Assembly (NCBI RefSeq): GCF_011400295.1
Contig: NZ_CP049859.1
Coordinates: forward strand, 1,116,001 to 1,180,000
Direction: 5' to 3'
Origin: Erysipelothrix sp. HDW6A
Lineage (GTDB): Bacteria > Bacillota_I > Bacilli_A > Erysipelotrichales > Erysipelotrichaceae
DNA: 64,000 nucleotides
Shown: positions 1 to 8,655 of the stretch, in pieces
How positions within the stretch are numbered: position 1 is the stretch's first letter
How the letters are laid out: each line of letters starts with the position of its first letter
Translations under genes and position numbers: made by a program
Notes under the pieces: model-generated
The model's database searches: none
What the model saw: only the letters and a program-made list of their open reading frames with translations
Told to the model about the DNA's origin: nothing

Positions 1-907
1 TGGTCGTGGAGAGCTTCATACAAATGACTCATATTTTGCAGTTGAAGCCTGTGAATTCCGTCGTCACTTTTTAGCATATTATCCTAAAGTAGCAATCATG
101 ACAAACTTTGAAATTGATCACGTCGATTATTTCAAGTCCGTTGAAGATTATTTATCAGCATATGAAGAATTTGCGAATAATGTTGAAGAGCTACTTATTG
201 TTTGGGGAGATGATCCTCACTATGGTGATCTTAAGTTTACCAAACCAGTTTGGACTTATGGATTAAGTGATCGTAACAAAGTTCAAGCTATGAACATTGA
301 ACGCACCAAAACTCACAGTATTTTTGATGTGAATGTTGATGGTAAGTTTATCAAGAGATTTAATTTACCTTTAGTTGGTGATCACATGATTCTAGATGCA
401 CTTGCGGTCATTGCTGTAGGTATCTACGAGGGAATCGCTTTGGATTCAATTGAAAGTGGTCTACAAAACTTTAAAGGTGCGAAACGTCGTTATGTCATCG
501 AAGAAGGACAAGAAAATGTTTATATTGATGACTACGCTCACCATCCAACAGAAATTAAAGTAACGTTAGAAGCAACACGTGTACGTTATCCCGACAAGAA
601 GATTGTTGCGATTTTTAAACCACATCGTGTTGGTAGAGTTTATTATTTTGTTGATGAATTTGCAAGTGCTTTATCCATTGCTGACAAAGTGTTCTTGTGT
701 CCATTTACAAGTATCGATGATCAAGAAGAGGGTATAGATATTGATATCACTTATCTTCAAGATCGAATTCCTAACAGCGATATTATCGATAATATGGATA
801 GTGATATTGATAAGCTAGAACAAGAAGGTCCTGCAGTATTTGTGTTTATGAGTAGTAAAGATATTTATGATTTAAAAGACGCATTGAAAACGCGTTACAA
901 TGATTGA
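1..907 (+). CDS. murC: UDP-N-acetylmuramate--L-alanine ligase, 3' part (5' end outside window)
   Basis: The reading frame is open from base 2, so the gene is cut by the window edge; about 301 C-terminal codons are present. MurC is the cytoplasmic ATP-dependent ligase that adds L-Ala to UDP-MurNAc in peptidoglycan precursor synthesis. The segment begins in the Mur central domain (VEACEFRRHF, then ITNFEIDH-like MTNFEIDHVDY) and contains the C-terminal-domain signature DDYAHHPTEI, which is typical of MurC rather than MurD/E/F. An internal ATG at 98 is not the start, because homology continues upstream of it. The stop codon overlaps the promoter of the next operon. Family assignment is firm. Confidence 0.95.
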   Translation, partial: GRGELHTNDSYFAVEACEFRRHFLAYYPKVAIMTNFEIDHVDYFKSVEDYLSAYEEFANNVEELLIVWGDDPHYGDLKFTKPVWTYGLSDRNKVQAMNIERTKTHSIFDVNVDGKFIKRFNLPLVGDHMILDALAVIAVGIYEGIALDSIESGLQNFKGAKRRYVIEEGQENVYIDDYAHHPTEIKVTLEATRVRYPDKKIVAIFKPHRVGRVYYFVDEFASALSIADKVFLCPFTSIDDQEEGIDIDITYLQDRIPNSDIIDNMDSDIDKLEQEGPAVFVFMSSKDIYDLKDALKTRYND

Positions 908-932
908 AAACATTTTCAATTAAGAGTATAAT
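904..932 (+). promoter_or_regulatory. Sigma-A promoter of the ytxG-ytxH-ccpA operon with cre-like palindrome
   Basis: TTGAAA (904-909), a 17-nt spacer and TATAAT (927-932) form a good sigma-A promoter. The perfect palindrome TTGAAAACATTTTCAA (904-919) covers the -35 box. Its 14-nt core differs from the catabolite-responsive element TGWAANCGNTNWCA mainly at the central CG. Because ccpA is the third gene downstream, autoregulation by CcpA is a reasonable inference. Confidence 0.7.
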
Positions 933-952
933 GACAATAAAGAGGTGATTTT

Positions 953-1327
953 ATGGTGGATGCAGTTTTAGTAAGCTTACATGATGTTGCGTTAATGTTA
1001 ATTCCTACATTAGGAGCAATATGTTTAGTGTTATTAATCATGATTCTGTATAGAGTCTATAAGGTAGTGAAAGATTTACCAGCAACAATACACAAGGTTG
1101 ATGATGTCATTGATTCAACAAAGAAATCCGTAGATCTACTTGATGCACCGCTCAACACCCTTGGCAATGTGTCAAAAACAGTAGATAAAGTGAATGATTC
1201 AGCTGTGTCTGCAGTAAACAAATCAATGAATTTTGCAGTTGATATGTTTAAAAACTATGCAGAAAAGAAAGCGAATAAAGAAGAAATTTACGAAACAGAT
1301 GAGGAGGATTTTGGTGTTTATGAGTAA
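953..1327 (+). CDS. DUF948 / YtxG-like membrane protein
   Basis: 124 aa. Residues about 14-36 form one hydrophobic membrane segment (LIPTLGAICLVLLIMILY), followed by a polar helical region with heptad-like V/I/L spacing and an acidic tail (EEIYETDEEDFG). This is the architecture of DUF948 proteins such as Bacillus YtxG. Its position, between murC and a ytxH-like gene and ccpA, matches the Bacillus murC-ytxG-ytxH-ccpA neighbourhood. The function of the family is poorly defined; in Bacillus it belongs to the general stress set. An RBS (AGAGGTGA) lies 8 nt before the ATG. The 3' end overlaps the next gene by 8 nt, suggesting translational coupling. Confidence 0.75.
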   Translation: MVDAVLVSLHDVALMLIPTLGAICLVLLIMILYRVYKVVKDLPATIHKVDDVIDSTKKSVDLLDAPLNTLGNVSKTVDKVNDSAVSAVNKSMNFAVDMFKNYAEKKANKEEIYETDEEDFGVYE

Positions 1328-2117
1328 ATATGATGAAATTCTTAATGAGTTAGTGTACCAAATTGATGATTTGGTTTATGACTTTTACAGTAAGAGTAAT
1401 GAATTGATTGCAAATAAAAAAGATCAAGAAAGACTCTTAACATTTCGTGATAAGACTTTAAATACAATCAATGAGATGAATGTTCGCTCACTAGAGAAAA
1501 TCTCCGAGTTTCGTTCCGACACATTAATTCGTGAACGTGCAGAACATTTAATTACAAAAAATGAAGAATTAATTCAATCTGCTCTTGAAGTAATCAATTC
1601 CTCAGCAGATAAAAGTGAAATTCTTGAAGATATTCAAACAATCGCAAGCGGTGTTTATGCATCTGCTAAAGATGTAAAACGTAAAATTGACGAGTCGGGA
1701 GTTATCGACAAAGCTATTGAAAAAGCAAATGTTGGTATTGATAAAGCAAAAGAAGGTCTTGAGGAAATAAGTAAAGATCCTCGTTTTATTCGTGGAACAG
1801 AGATTGTTAAAGAAAAATCAAAAGAAGTGTTTGATTATGGTAATAAAATCGTAAAAGAAGGCACAAAGAAAGTTGCTGACTATATCGAAAAGAAATCACC
1901 CAAAAATGAAGATAGTGAAATCATTGATATTTATGAAGACGTTAAAGAAGCTGCATCTGATGTAAAAGATGTTGCTGAAAATACCACTAAAGATGTTAAA
2001 GAAACAGTGGGTGATAGCTACGAGGCTGTTAAAGACTCAGTAGAAGAAGCTGTTGAAGAAACTAATGAAATAGTTGATGATTTTGTACAGGAAGAGAAGA
2101 GTGAAACAGAAATATGA
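1320..2117 (+). CDS. YtxH-like helical protein with LEA-like repeats
   Basis: 265 aa. I chose the ATG at 1320 because a strong GAGGAGGA RBS lies just before it, inside the end of the upstream gene; an earlier in-frame ATG at 1233 has no RBS and would add 29 implausible basic residues. The product is almost wholly charged and helical. The second half carries irregular 11-residue-type repeats of VKxAxxDVKDxAE character (residues about 200-260), resembling late-embryogenesis-abundant or YtxH-type proteins. There is no signal peptide or strong membrane segment, unlike classical YtxH, which has an N-terminal hydrophobic helix. It overlaps ccpA by 4 nt (ATGA). The function is unknown; synteny suggests a cell-envelope or stress role. 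Confidence 0.6.
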   Translation: MSKYDEILNELVYQIDDLVYDFYSKSNELIANKKDQERLLTFRDKTLNTINEMNVRSLEKISEFRSDTLIRERAEHLITKNEELIQSALEVINSSADKSEILEDIQTIASGVYASAKDVKRKIDESGVIDKAIEKANVGIDKAKEGLEEISKDPRFIRGTEIVKEKSKEVFDYGNKIVKEGTKKVADYIEKKSPKNEDSEIIDIYEDVKEAASDVKDVAENTTKDVKETVGDSYEAVKDSVEEAVEETNEIVDDFVQEEKSETEI

Positions 2118-3109
2118 AACGAGTAACAATATATGATGTTGCCAAAGAGGCAGGCGTATCCTTAGCAACAGTTTCCCGTGTTATTAATGGGCTTGAAATT
2201 GTACGTGAAGAAACACGTGTTAAAGTTGAAACAGCTATTGATAAACTAGGGTACAAACCAAACGCTATTGCACAAGGATTGGCACTACAAAAGACAACGA
2301 CTATTGCGTTACTAGTACCAGAAGCAAGTTTTGCTTATACTGGCCAAATTATTAACGGACTTATTGATGTTGCGAAAATTTATAAATATAACATTATGCT
2401 TCATACTATGACAGAAGGTATTGTAGATATTAAAGACGTTATCGATGACGTTATTAAGTCTCGCGTTGATGGTGTCATTATTTATAACGATAAACTTATG
2501 GAAGATGAACTAGCAGAGTTAAGCAAGTATCATTTCCCAATCGTCATTATAGGAAATAAAATGTCAGATACACAAATTTCATCTGTGTATGTTGATATTG
2601 AAAAAGCAGTTTATGAATTAACACTTTCAAAACTCCATGAAGATAAAACTCGTAGTATTGGTGTAATTCAAGACCGTAAGAACGACTTCACTACAAAACA
2701 AATGATTAATGGTGTACGTCGTGCTTATGAGGAAATGGGAATTGATAAAGATGGTTATATCGAAATTCCTTCTGAATATCGTCGTTCTTATGATTATTTC
2801 TTAGATCATATTAAAGAGATTCCATACGATTTCATGATTGCTAACCGTGATTCACAAGCAATTTCCGCTATGAATGCTGCTCATGAAGTAGGCTTGGAAA
2901 TTCCTAAGGACTTAGAATTGGTATGCTTAATTGATTCTAAATACAACTCAATGGTTCGACCACGTCTTTCAAGCTTTGCAATTCCAGCTTATGACTTAGG
3001 AGCTGTATCGATGCGTGTTCTTACAAAGATGTTGAATGAAGATGAAGTAGATGATAAAGAAATTGAATTAAGTTATCTTTATACTCCACGTCAATCAACT
3101 CGTAACTAA
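2114..3109 (+). CDS. ccpA: Catabolite control protein A, LacI family
   Basis: 331 aa, the usual length for CcpA. Residues 3-23 form the LacI-type helix-turn-helix (TIYDVAKEAGVSLATVSRV), followed by the hinge helix (KPNAIAQGLA) and a periplasmic-binding-protein-like effector domain to the C-terminus. In Bacillota CcpA binds HPr phosphorylated on Ser46 and binds cre sites to control carbon metabolism. The neighbourhood with ytxG/ytxH-like genes supports CcpA over other LacI regulators. The start overlaps the upstream stop by 4 nt. The operon promoter at 904-932 carries a cre-like palindrome. Confidence 0.87.
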   Translation: MKRVTIYDVAKEAGVSLATVSRVINGLEIVREETRVKVETAIDKLGYKPNAIAQGLALQKTTTIALLVPEASFAYTGQIINGLIDVAKIYKYNIMLHTMTEGIVDIKDVIDDVIKSRVDGVIIYNDKLMEDELAELSKYHFPIVIIGNKMSDTQISSVYVDIEKAVYELTLSKLHEDKTRSIGVIQDRKNDFTTKQMINGVRRAYEEMGIDKDGYIEIPSEYRRSYDYFLDHIKEIPYDFMIANRDSQAISAMNAAHEVGLEIPKDLELVCLIDSKYNSMVRPRLSSFAIPAYDLGAVSMRVLTKMLNEDEVDDKEIELSYLYTPRQSTRN

Positions 3110-3118
3110 ATTTCTTAT

Positions 3119-3149
3119 AAACTTCGAAGGAAACTTTGAAGTTTTTTTT
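3119..3149 (+). terminator. Intrinsic terminator after ccpA
   Basis: An 11-bp stem (AAACTTCGAAG paired with CTTTGAAGTTT, one G-U) with a GAAA tetraloop is followed by a run of T's. It ends the ytxG-ytxH-ccpA unit. Confidence 0.85.
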
Positions 3150-3190
3150 AGATTGATATAAAATAATACCAGTAAGAATTGAGGTAAACT

Positions 3191-3697
3191 ATGTTACTAC
3201 ATGAATTTTATGATGATTTATATCCTAACACTGGATTTTATAAATCAAGAAAAACAGTTAGAGCTTTAGTGTTTAATGATAAAGGTGAGCTCGGAATGAT
3301 GCATGTAAAGGCCACTGATATCTTTGGTGAACGTGATCACTTTGAAACTCCTGGCGGTGGTATTGAACATCATGAAGATCGTATGCTTGCACTACATCGT
3401 GAAATAGAAGAAGAATTGGGGTATACCTGTATTATCGATGAGTATCTTGGTTTAGTTATTAATCGTTATAATCTCATTGGTGTTATTACAGCTCATCATT
3501 TCTTTGTTTGTCATCTCGATAAAAAAAAATCAGCCAATTGGACTGATGAAGAGAAATTCTTCTTTGAAGGAGTTGTTTGGAAAACTCCTGAAGAATGGAT
3601 TGATGTATTTACTGAAGAAGTTACGAAAGTTAATAAACTTGTTCACGAGCGTGAGCTATTTATGATTCAGTATTACTTAGATCAACAAGGAAAGTAA
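3191..3697 (+). CDS. Nudix hydrolase
   Basis: 168 aa. The complete Nudix box lies at residues 56-78, G-x5-E-x7-REIEEELGY, matching GX5EX7REUXEEXGU, so the enzyme should be active on a nucleoside diphosphate linked to another moiety. The substrate cannot be read from sequence; several close members act on 8-oxo-dGTP, nucleotide sugars or capped RNA. The start has the RBS GAGG 6-10 nt upstream. The gene stands alone on the plus strand and its last 38 nt overlap the 3' end of the convergent mnmM, so there is no space for a conventional terminator. Confidence 0.85.
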   Translation: MLLHEFYDDLYPNTGFYKSRKTVRALVFNDKGELGMMHVKATDIFGERDHFETPGGGIEHHEDRMLALHREIEEELGYTCIIDEYLGLVINRYNLIGVITAHHFFVCHLDKKKSANWTDEEKFFFEGVVWKTPEEWIDVFTEEVTKVNKLVHERELFMIQYYLDQQGK

Positions 3698-4187
3698 CAG
3701 GACTTAGCTCTGTTTCATACTTCAAAGTCTGATACTTTACGTCTTTAGATTCAAGATAGGCTTTGACAGCCTCATACTCCTCGTACCCGCCATCATGTTT
3801 AAGATAACATGCAATGACTACAAAGTCGCTTAAATGCTCCCAAATGGCGTCTAAAGACTGTATGGTCGATGATACTTCAGTGATGACGTGCTTATCACTA
3901 CGAGGTAAGTAACCTAAATTATAGATTGCTCCAGTAAAAGGAGCAATTTTTTTATAATCTAGAAGACTATGATCACTAAGATAGTAGGTGATATTTGAAT
4001 ACATTGAAGTTTTGTCATAAGTGCTAAGGATTGCTTGTTTTTGAATGTCTATGGCATATACGTGCTTTGTGTGTTCGGCAAGAAAGTATGTGTCGTATCC
4101 ATTTCCGCATGTCATATCAAGAACAATGGAACGATTCTTATCTAAGTATTGCTTCATAAATTGATGTGCAAGTTCTTTATGATTCAT
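3660..4187 (-). CDS. mnmM: tRNA (mnm5s2U34) biosynthesis methyltransferase, YtqB family
   Basis: 175 aa SAM-dependent methyltransferase. Motif I is VLDMTCGNGYDT and the family signature is YNLGYLPRSDK, typical of the rRNA_methylase/YtqB family now assigned as MnmM, which methylates nm5(s2)U to mnm5(s2)U at the tRNA wobble position. A good RBS (TGGAGG) precedes the ATG. It is the last gene of the minus-strand def-rnjA-phosphoesterase-like-mnmM series and is 30 nt from its upstream neighbour. The 3' end overlaps the Nudix gene by 38 nt. The YtqB assignment is strong; the exact tRNA role is transferred from characterised homologues. Confidence 0.85.
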   Translation of the reverse strand: MNHKELAHQFMKQYLDKNRSIVLDMTCGNGYDTYFLAEHTKHVYAIDIQKQAILSTYDKTSMYSNITYYLSDHSLLDYKKIAPFTGAIYNLGYLPRSDKHVITEVSSTIQSLDAIWEHLSDFVVIACYLKHDGGYEEYEAVKAYLESKDVKYQTLKYETELSPVTFLVDLSNTES

Positions 4188-4217
4188 TGTTAACCTCCAT
4201 TTATAAAAGAAAGAATG

Positions 4218-5006
4218 CTACTGTGCATTCTTTAATGTAAGTATTAAGACATCAGGATTTGTGAATAAGCGAATATCAGGATCTGTAGTTGAAACACCCG
4301 ATGTTAAGATTAATTCAGTATTACTCACAGTTTGACGTCGTTCTGCATATTTTGTCTCTTTTGCAAGTGGTCCAATGAAGGGGAGACGGATCTTTCCTAA
4401 CATAGACTTACCAGCAACCATGAGATCAAAATTCTTGTCAGTATTTGCATCTATTTGATCAGGATTGTAACTTAATGCCAGTGTAAAGTAATTATTGTCT
4501 TCAACAATTACTTCGCCACTTGCAGCACCTAAACCAATAATCTTGATAGCTTCATGTTCTGGATTATAGAAGAGTAAGTCTTGGTTTTCTAGAATTAGAA
4601 ATCCAGAAGCTTCAAGTATTTGTCTAGAAGTTTCGTTATCCTTCTCACTTAAGACGGCAATCTTACCACTGTTTGTTTTAATGTCTGATAAGAGCTCAAT
4701 CATTAAGTTATTAGTATCTTCGCTGAACTCATCTACTTTTAGAAGTGAGCCCAGAAACACTACTGTATCGGGATTAAATGTTTTGATTTCTTTTACCGCT
4801 TTTCTTAGATTATTAACATCACCATCAACATCTGACATGAAAGCCATAGTTTGATTGTTGAAGGAGTTTGGAATCTTTTCAGATATTACTGTTTCAAAGT
4901 GTAGTTTAAGACGCTTTGTCGCAAGTTGTGTCATTTCAAAATAGATATACCCAACAAGTGCTAAGACAACAACAAGGCTTAGTATTCTACGTTTATACTT
5001 TCTCAT
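4218..5006 (-). CDS. Membrane-anchored metallophosphoesterase-fold protein with lost metal ligands
   Basis: 262 aa. An N-terminal membrane anchor (residues about 8-25) is followed by a domain that aligns motif by motif with the YaeI/YkuE calcineurin-like phosphoesterases, but the metal ligands are replaced. DxH is D59-V-D61, GD is G86-S87, GNHD is S120-E-K-D123, the LSHNPD histidine is Y180, and GHTHGGQ is G199-K-S-M-L-G-K205. The surrounding family residues are kept (KIRLPFIGPL, SGVSTTDPDIRLF), so the fold is preserved while the active site is gone. The start lies inside the 3' end of RNase J (14-nt overlap), implying translational coupling. I infer a non-catalytic, membrane-tethered binding or scaffolding role. 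A true enzyme is very unlikely. Confidence 0.8.
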   Translation of the reverse strand: MRKYKRRILSLVVVLALVGYIYFEMTQLATKRLKLHFETVISEKIPNSFNNQTMAFMSDVDGDVNNLRKAVKEIKTFNPDTVVFLGSLLKVDEFSEDTNNLMIELLSDIKTNSGKIAVLSEKDNETSRQILEASGFLILENQDLLFYNPEHEAIKIIGLGAASGEVIVEDNNYFTLALSYNPDQIDANTDKNFDLMVAGKSMLGKIRLPFIGPLAKETKYAERRQTVSNTELILTSGVSTTDPDIRLFTNPDVLILTLKNAQ

Positions 5007-6719
5007 TGCTCTTTGCTTGCTGTTGTTGTGTATTTCGTAAATTTAAGATTACTGGAATAACCAGCGGGTTTCGTTGGGTATGTTTGTAAAGGAAAGGTTC
5101 TAAAGAGCCACGGATTGTGTTCTTAATCTCTCCAAATGTTACTTTAGATTTCATACGTTTCTTTAATGCTTCATAAACTACTTGTTCAGCTTCTTTTAGC
5201 AGGGATTGATTCTCTTTAATAAGGACAAATCCACGACTAACAATACTTGGTTTTGTTAAGATTTTATTGTTTCTTGAATCGATTGTAACAACGACACTTA
5301 CAAGACCACTATCAGAAAGAATCTTACGGTCTTTAATAACTGCAGTGGATAATCCACTGGAATCATTTCCATCAACATAAATATCATCAGCTTGGAAACG
5401 AACATTTGAAGCAAATGCTACCCCGTCACGAAGTCCAACTACATCTCCATTGGAACATATAAAGACGTTTTCTGCAGGAATCCCAGTTTGGATAGCAGTA
5501 TCTTTATGGGTTTTAAGCATCTTATATTCACCGTGAACTGGCATAAAGTACTTAGGACGTAATAACTGTAACATCAGTGTTTGTTCTTCTTTAGAAGCAT
5601 GTCCTGTAGTATGAAGTGAGTTTAATGGTGAGTTTGTAAGCACTGTAGCTCCAGAACGTGTCAATTGATTCACTACATGTGAAACACTTGGGCGTTTCCA
5701 GGAATTGGGCTGGAGGAGAAGACAACAGTGTCACCAGGAATAATACTAATTTGACGGTGAGTTCCGTTGGCGATACGGCTTAAAGCTGCAAGGGGTTCAC
5801 CTTGAGACCCAGTACATAAGATAAGAGCTTTATTTGCTGGGAGCTTATTTAATTGATTTGCATTAACGAAATGTTTGTCTGCTGCTTTAATATGTCCTAA
5901 TTTACGTGCAATGGTAATGACATTTTCCATTGAACGACCAAAGACAGCAATTTTTCTACCTTGTGAAATTGCAGCTTCTATAATTTGTTGGACACGGTAG
6001 ACGTTTGAAGCAAAGGTAGCGATAATAATACGCCCATCTGCTTTCTTAAAGATTCTACCGATTTCTTTAGCAACGTCTCTCTCACTTATTGAGAATCCAC
6101 TAACTTGGGCATTGGTTGAATCACTTAAAAGTAAGTCAACTCCAATTTGTCCCATATAAGCCATGATTTGGTAATCAGGATTGGTTCCTACAGGAGTTAA
6201 GTCAAACTTAAAGTCACCTGTTGTAACAACACGACCGTTTGGTGTATTGATTAGAACTCCCATTGCGTCTGGAATTGAGTGAACAACATTAAAGAATCCA
6301 ATTACAAAGTGTTTTGTTTTTACTGTTGATTGAGAATTTATCTCAACAATCGGATGTTTTGTACGAATTTTTCGTTCTTCTAATTTTCGTTCAATTTGTG
6401 CCTTCGCAAAGCGAGGAGCATAAATCATTGGAATATTAACACGTTGTAGTAAGAATGGAATACCACCAATATGGTCTTCATGACCATGGGTAATTACAAG
6501 TGCTTTAATTTTCTTTTGATTTTTTATGAGATGTGTAAAATCAGGAATAACGTAATCGACTCCTAATAAATCTTCTTCAGGGAAAAGAACCCCTGCATCG
6601 ATAATGATTATTTCGTCTTCATGTTCGACGACATACATGTTTTTACCGACTTCACCCAGTCCGCCTAATGCATAGATGAGTGTATCAGTATTTTTTAATT
6701 TCTTATTTTTAGCTGTCAT
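4993..6719 (-). pseudogene. rnjA: Ribonuclease J1, frameshifted by one missing base
   Basis: Two adjacent reading frames together encode one RNase J of about 575 aa. The N-terminal part (6719 to about 5690) has the beta-lactamase metal motif THGHEDHIGG, beta-CASP residues and the motif SSSPIPGN. The C-terminal part has HTTGHASKEE and PKYFMPVHGEY. The frame changes at the CCC run at 5690-5692 (minus strand): restoring a fourth C gives GNAPSVSHVVNQL, which matches the family. The HGHEDH motif indicates the J1 type, a 5'-3' exo/endoribonuclease in mRNA decay and rRNA processing. No slippery heptamer suggests programmed frameshifting, so a real mutation or a homopolymer sequencing error is likelier. 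It lies 10 nt after def and is coupled to the next gene. Confidence 0.85.
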
Positions 6720-6729
6720 ACTATGACTC

Positions 6730-7302
6730 CTATTCTATTATTTTTAGTGAGTTATCATGTCCCCAAGGATCTACTTTATTAATATGATCGTAGAAAAGGA
6801 TGCCATGTAAATGATCAATCTCATGCTGTAAAACAATTGCTAGTAAGTCTTTAGCAATAATTGTAACTTCTTTATCTTGAATTAAATCGTAAGCTTGTAC
6901 TTTGATACGTTGAGCTCTTGGTACAAGACCTTCATGTACTTCACGTACAGATAAACAGCCTTCACCATAGCCTAAAGCTGCTTGCTTAACTGTATGAGAT
7001 ACTATTTTTGGATTAACAAGTGCAAACTCAACGGTAATATCTTGTCCATCTTTATTTACTAAATCAACAACGATTGCTGTCATTTGCTTTGCAACACCAA
7101 TTTGTGGAGCAGCAATACCATTTGCGGGTTGTAAATTATATTTCTCTGCTAGTTCCTCATCACGAGAATCTCGCACATATTGCAACATATCTAAAAGAGT
7201 GCTTTTGTCCTCATCACTTAAGGGTAATTTGACACTTTCGCACTGCGCACGTAAAACAGGATTTGGATCAAGAATGATCGTATCCATATTAATTTTAACC
7301 AT
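6730..7302 (-). CDS. def: Peptide deformylase
   Basis: 190 aa. The three PDF motifs are present: NGIAAPQIG (GXGXAAXQ motif), EGCLSV (metal cysteine) and QHEIDHLHG (HEXXH). The enzyme removes the formyl group from nascent N-terminal Met using Fe2+ or a similar metal. The extended insert between motifs 1 and 2 is typical of Gram-positive type II deformylases. I chose the ATG at 7302 because an AGAGG RBS lies just upstream; a longer in-frame start at 7371 would add a hydrophobic stretch without an RBS. It is the first gene of the minus-strand operon with RNase J. No fmt gene is adjacent. Confidence 0.93.
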   Translation of the reverse strand: MVKINMDTIILDPNPVLRAQCESVKLPLSDEDKSTLLDMLQYVRDSRDEELAEKYNLQPANGIAAPQIGVAKQMTAIVVDLVNKDGQDITVEFALVNPKIVSHTVKQAALGYGEGCLSVREVHEGLVPRAQRIKVQAYDLIQDKEVTIIAKDLLAIVLQHEIDHLHGILFYDHINKVDPWGHDNSLKIIE

Positions 7303-7431
7303 AGTTAAACCTCTTCTAATTAATATTAAAAATGTAATCTTTTCATTTGATAGAAAACTCTTTAGATACATATTACAATATTTATTGTGTTTTTGAAAGT
7401 CTTTGCACTATATTTATGATATTATAACTAC

Positions 7432-8655
7432 ATGAAAAAGAATAAATTAAAGAATATAATATCGTTAAGAATGCCTGCAGGCTATAGTAAACTCATTCAT
7501 GGTACCGTAATTGTCTTGAGTCTTTTTGGTGTACTCATGGTTACATCTGCAACAATGGGTAAGGTTTCAGTAGGAAAAACACTGTTCGCAGGTGGGAAAG
7601 AATTGTTTTTTGTATGTGTTGGATACTTCATGATGGTTTTCTTTGCGCGTAGGTTTTCATTTAATTATTTTAAAAAATATTTAGTAGTTATCACACTTGC
7701 TGTTATTGGCTCATTGTTATTGACAATGTTTTTTAGTAGCGCTGGTGGGGCATCAGCCTGGATTCGTTTTGGTCAAGTGACGATTCAACCTTCAGAGTTT
7801 GCGAAAGTGTACATGGTCTTATTAATAGCCGTATCTTTAGGAGACAAACACAAAGTTCGTGTTGCCAGTGGTATAGATTTAGTGAAGCGTCCTGTACTAG
7901 TCTTGTTAACAATAATTTTAATTGTTACGGTTTTACAGCGTGACCTTGGTTCTGCTGCAGTAATCCTTGCGATTTCTTTACTTTGCTTTTTAATTCCATC
8001 ACAACGGAAACTAAGTAAGTTGCAAAAGTGGGTCTTAATACTATTGGTGGTAGGGGTATTTACATTAATATTCTTAGATACACCAACTGGGCTTAAAATT
8101 GCAGAAACAATTTTTTCCAAGTTAGGAATTCCTGAGTATATGTTTAAACGATTTGAATCAGCAGCGAATCCTTTCCTTGATCGTTATAACGAAGGGTATC
8201 AACTGTTCATGGGTCTTGCTGCAATGGTACAGGGCTTACAAGCTGGTCCATTTGGTAAAGGCTTTACAAATAGTGATAATAAATTTGGTTACTTACCAGA
8301 AGCTCAAACTGACTTTATCATTGCAATCATTGTCGAAGAACTGGGTATCTTAGGAATATTAATTGTTGTAATAAGTTATGGCGTGATTCTTTTCAATCTC
8401 TATAAATATGCAATTCTAGCTCGATTTGAAGCTGAGAAAATAGTGCTAATTGGTGCTGCTTCATATTTTGCAATTCACTTTATCTTAAACATTGGTGGTG
8501 CTACAGGTTTAATTCCACTGACTGGGGTTCCTCTGATTTTAGTTTCAGCAGGGGGATCTAGTAGAATGGCTGCGATGATTATGATTGGACTTGCACAGAA
8601 TATTATTAGTAGGACAAACAGTAGTCAGCGTCAAAAGGCGGTACAATCCACATGA
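7432..8655 (+). CDS. ftsW: Peptidoglycan glycosyltransferase FtsW (SEDS family)
   Basis: 407 aa polytopic membrane protein with about ten hydrophobic segments. SEDS signatures include AWIRFGQVTIQPSEFAK, the LQRDLGSA motif containing the catalytic-region Asp, FGYLPEAQTDFIIAIIVEELG and TGLIPLTGVPLILVSAGGSS. SEDS proteins polymerise lipid II glycan strands with a class B PBP; FtsW acts at the septum and RodA along the wall. I prefer FtsW because rsmD follows, as near ftsW in Bacillus, although RodA cannot be fully excluded by eye. It overlaps rsmD by 4 nt (ATGA). It diverges from def with about 130 bp between start codons. Confidence 0.83.
   Translation: MKKNKLKNIISLRMPAGYSKLIHGTVIVLSLFGVLMVTSATMGKVSVGKTLFAGGKELFFVCVGYFMMVFFARRFSFNYFKKYLVVITLAVIGSLLLTMFFSSAGGASAWIRFGQVTIQPSEFAKVYMVLLIAVSLGDKHKVRVASGIDLVKRPVLVLLTIILIVTVLQRDLGSAAVILAISLLCFLIPSQRKLSKLQKWVLILLVVGVFTLIFLDTPTGLKIAETIFSKLGIPEYMFKRFESAANPFLDRYNEGYQLFMGLAAMVQGLQAGPFGKGFTNSDNKFGYLPEAQTDFIIAIIVEELGILGILIVVISYGVILFNLYKYAILARFEAEKIVLIGAASYFAIHFILNIGGATGLIPLTGVPLILVSAGGSSRMAAMIMIGLAQNIISRTNSSQRQKAVQST

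Noticed and set aside
5670-5720. Programmed -1 frameshifting in RNase J
   Set aside because: No X-XXY-YYZ slippery heptamer is in frame at the CCC site and no clear downstream structure is visible; a missing C explains the data more simply.
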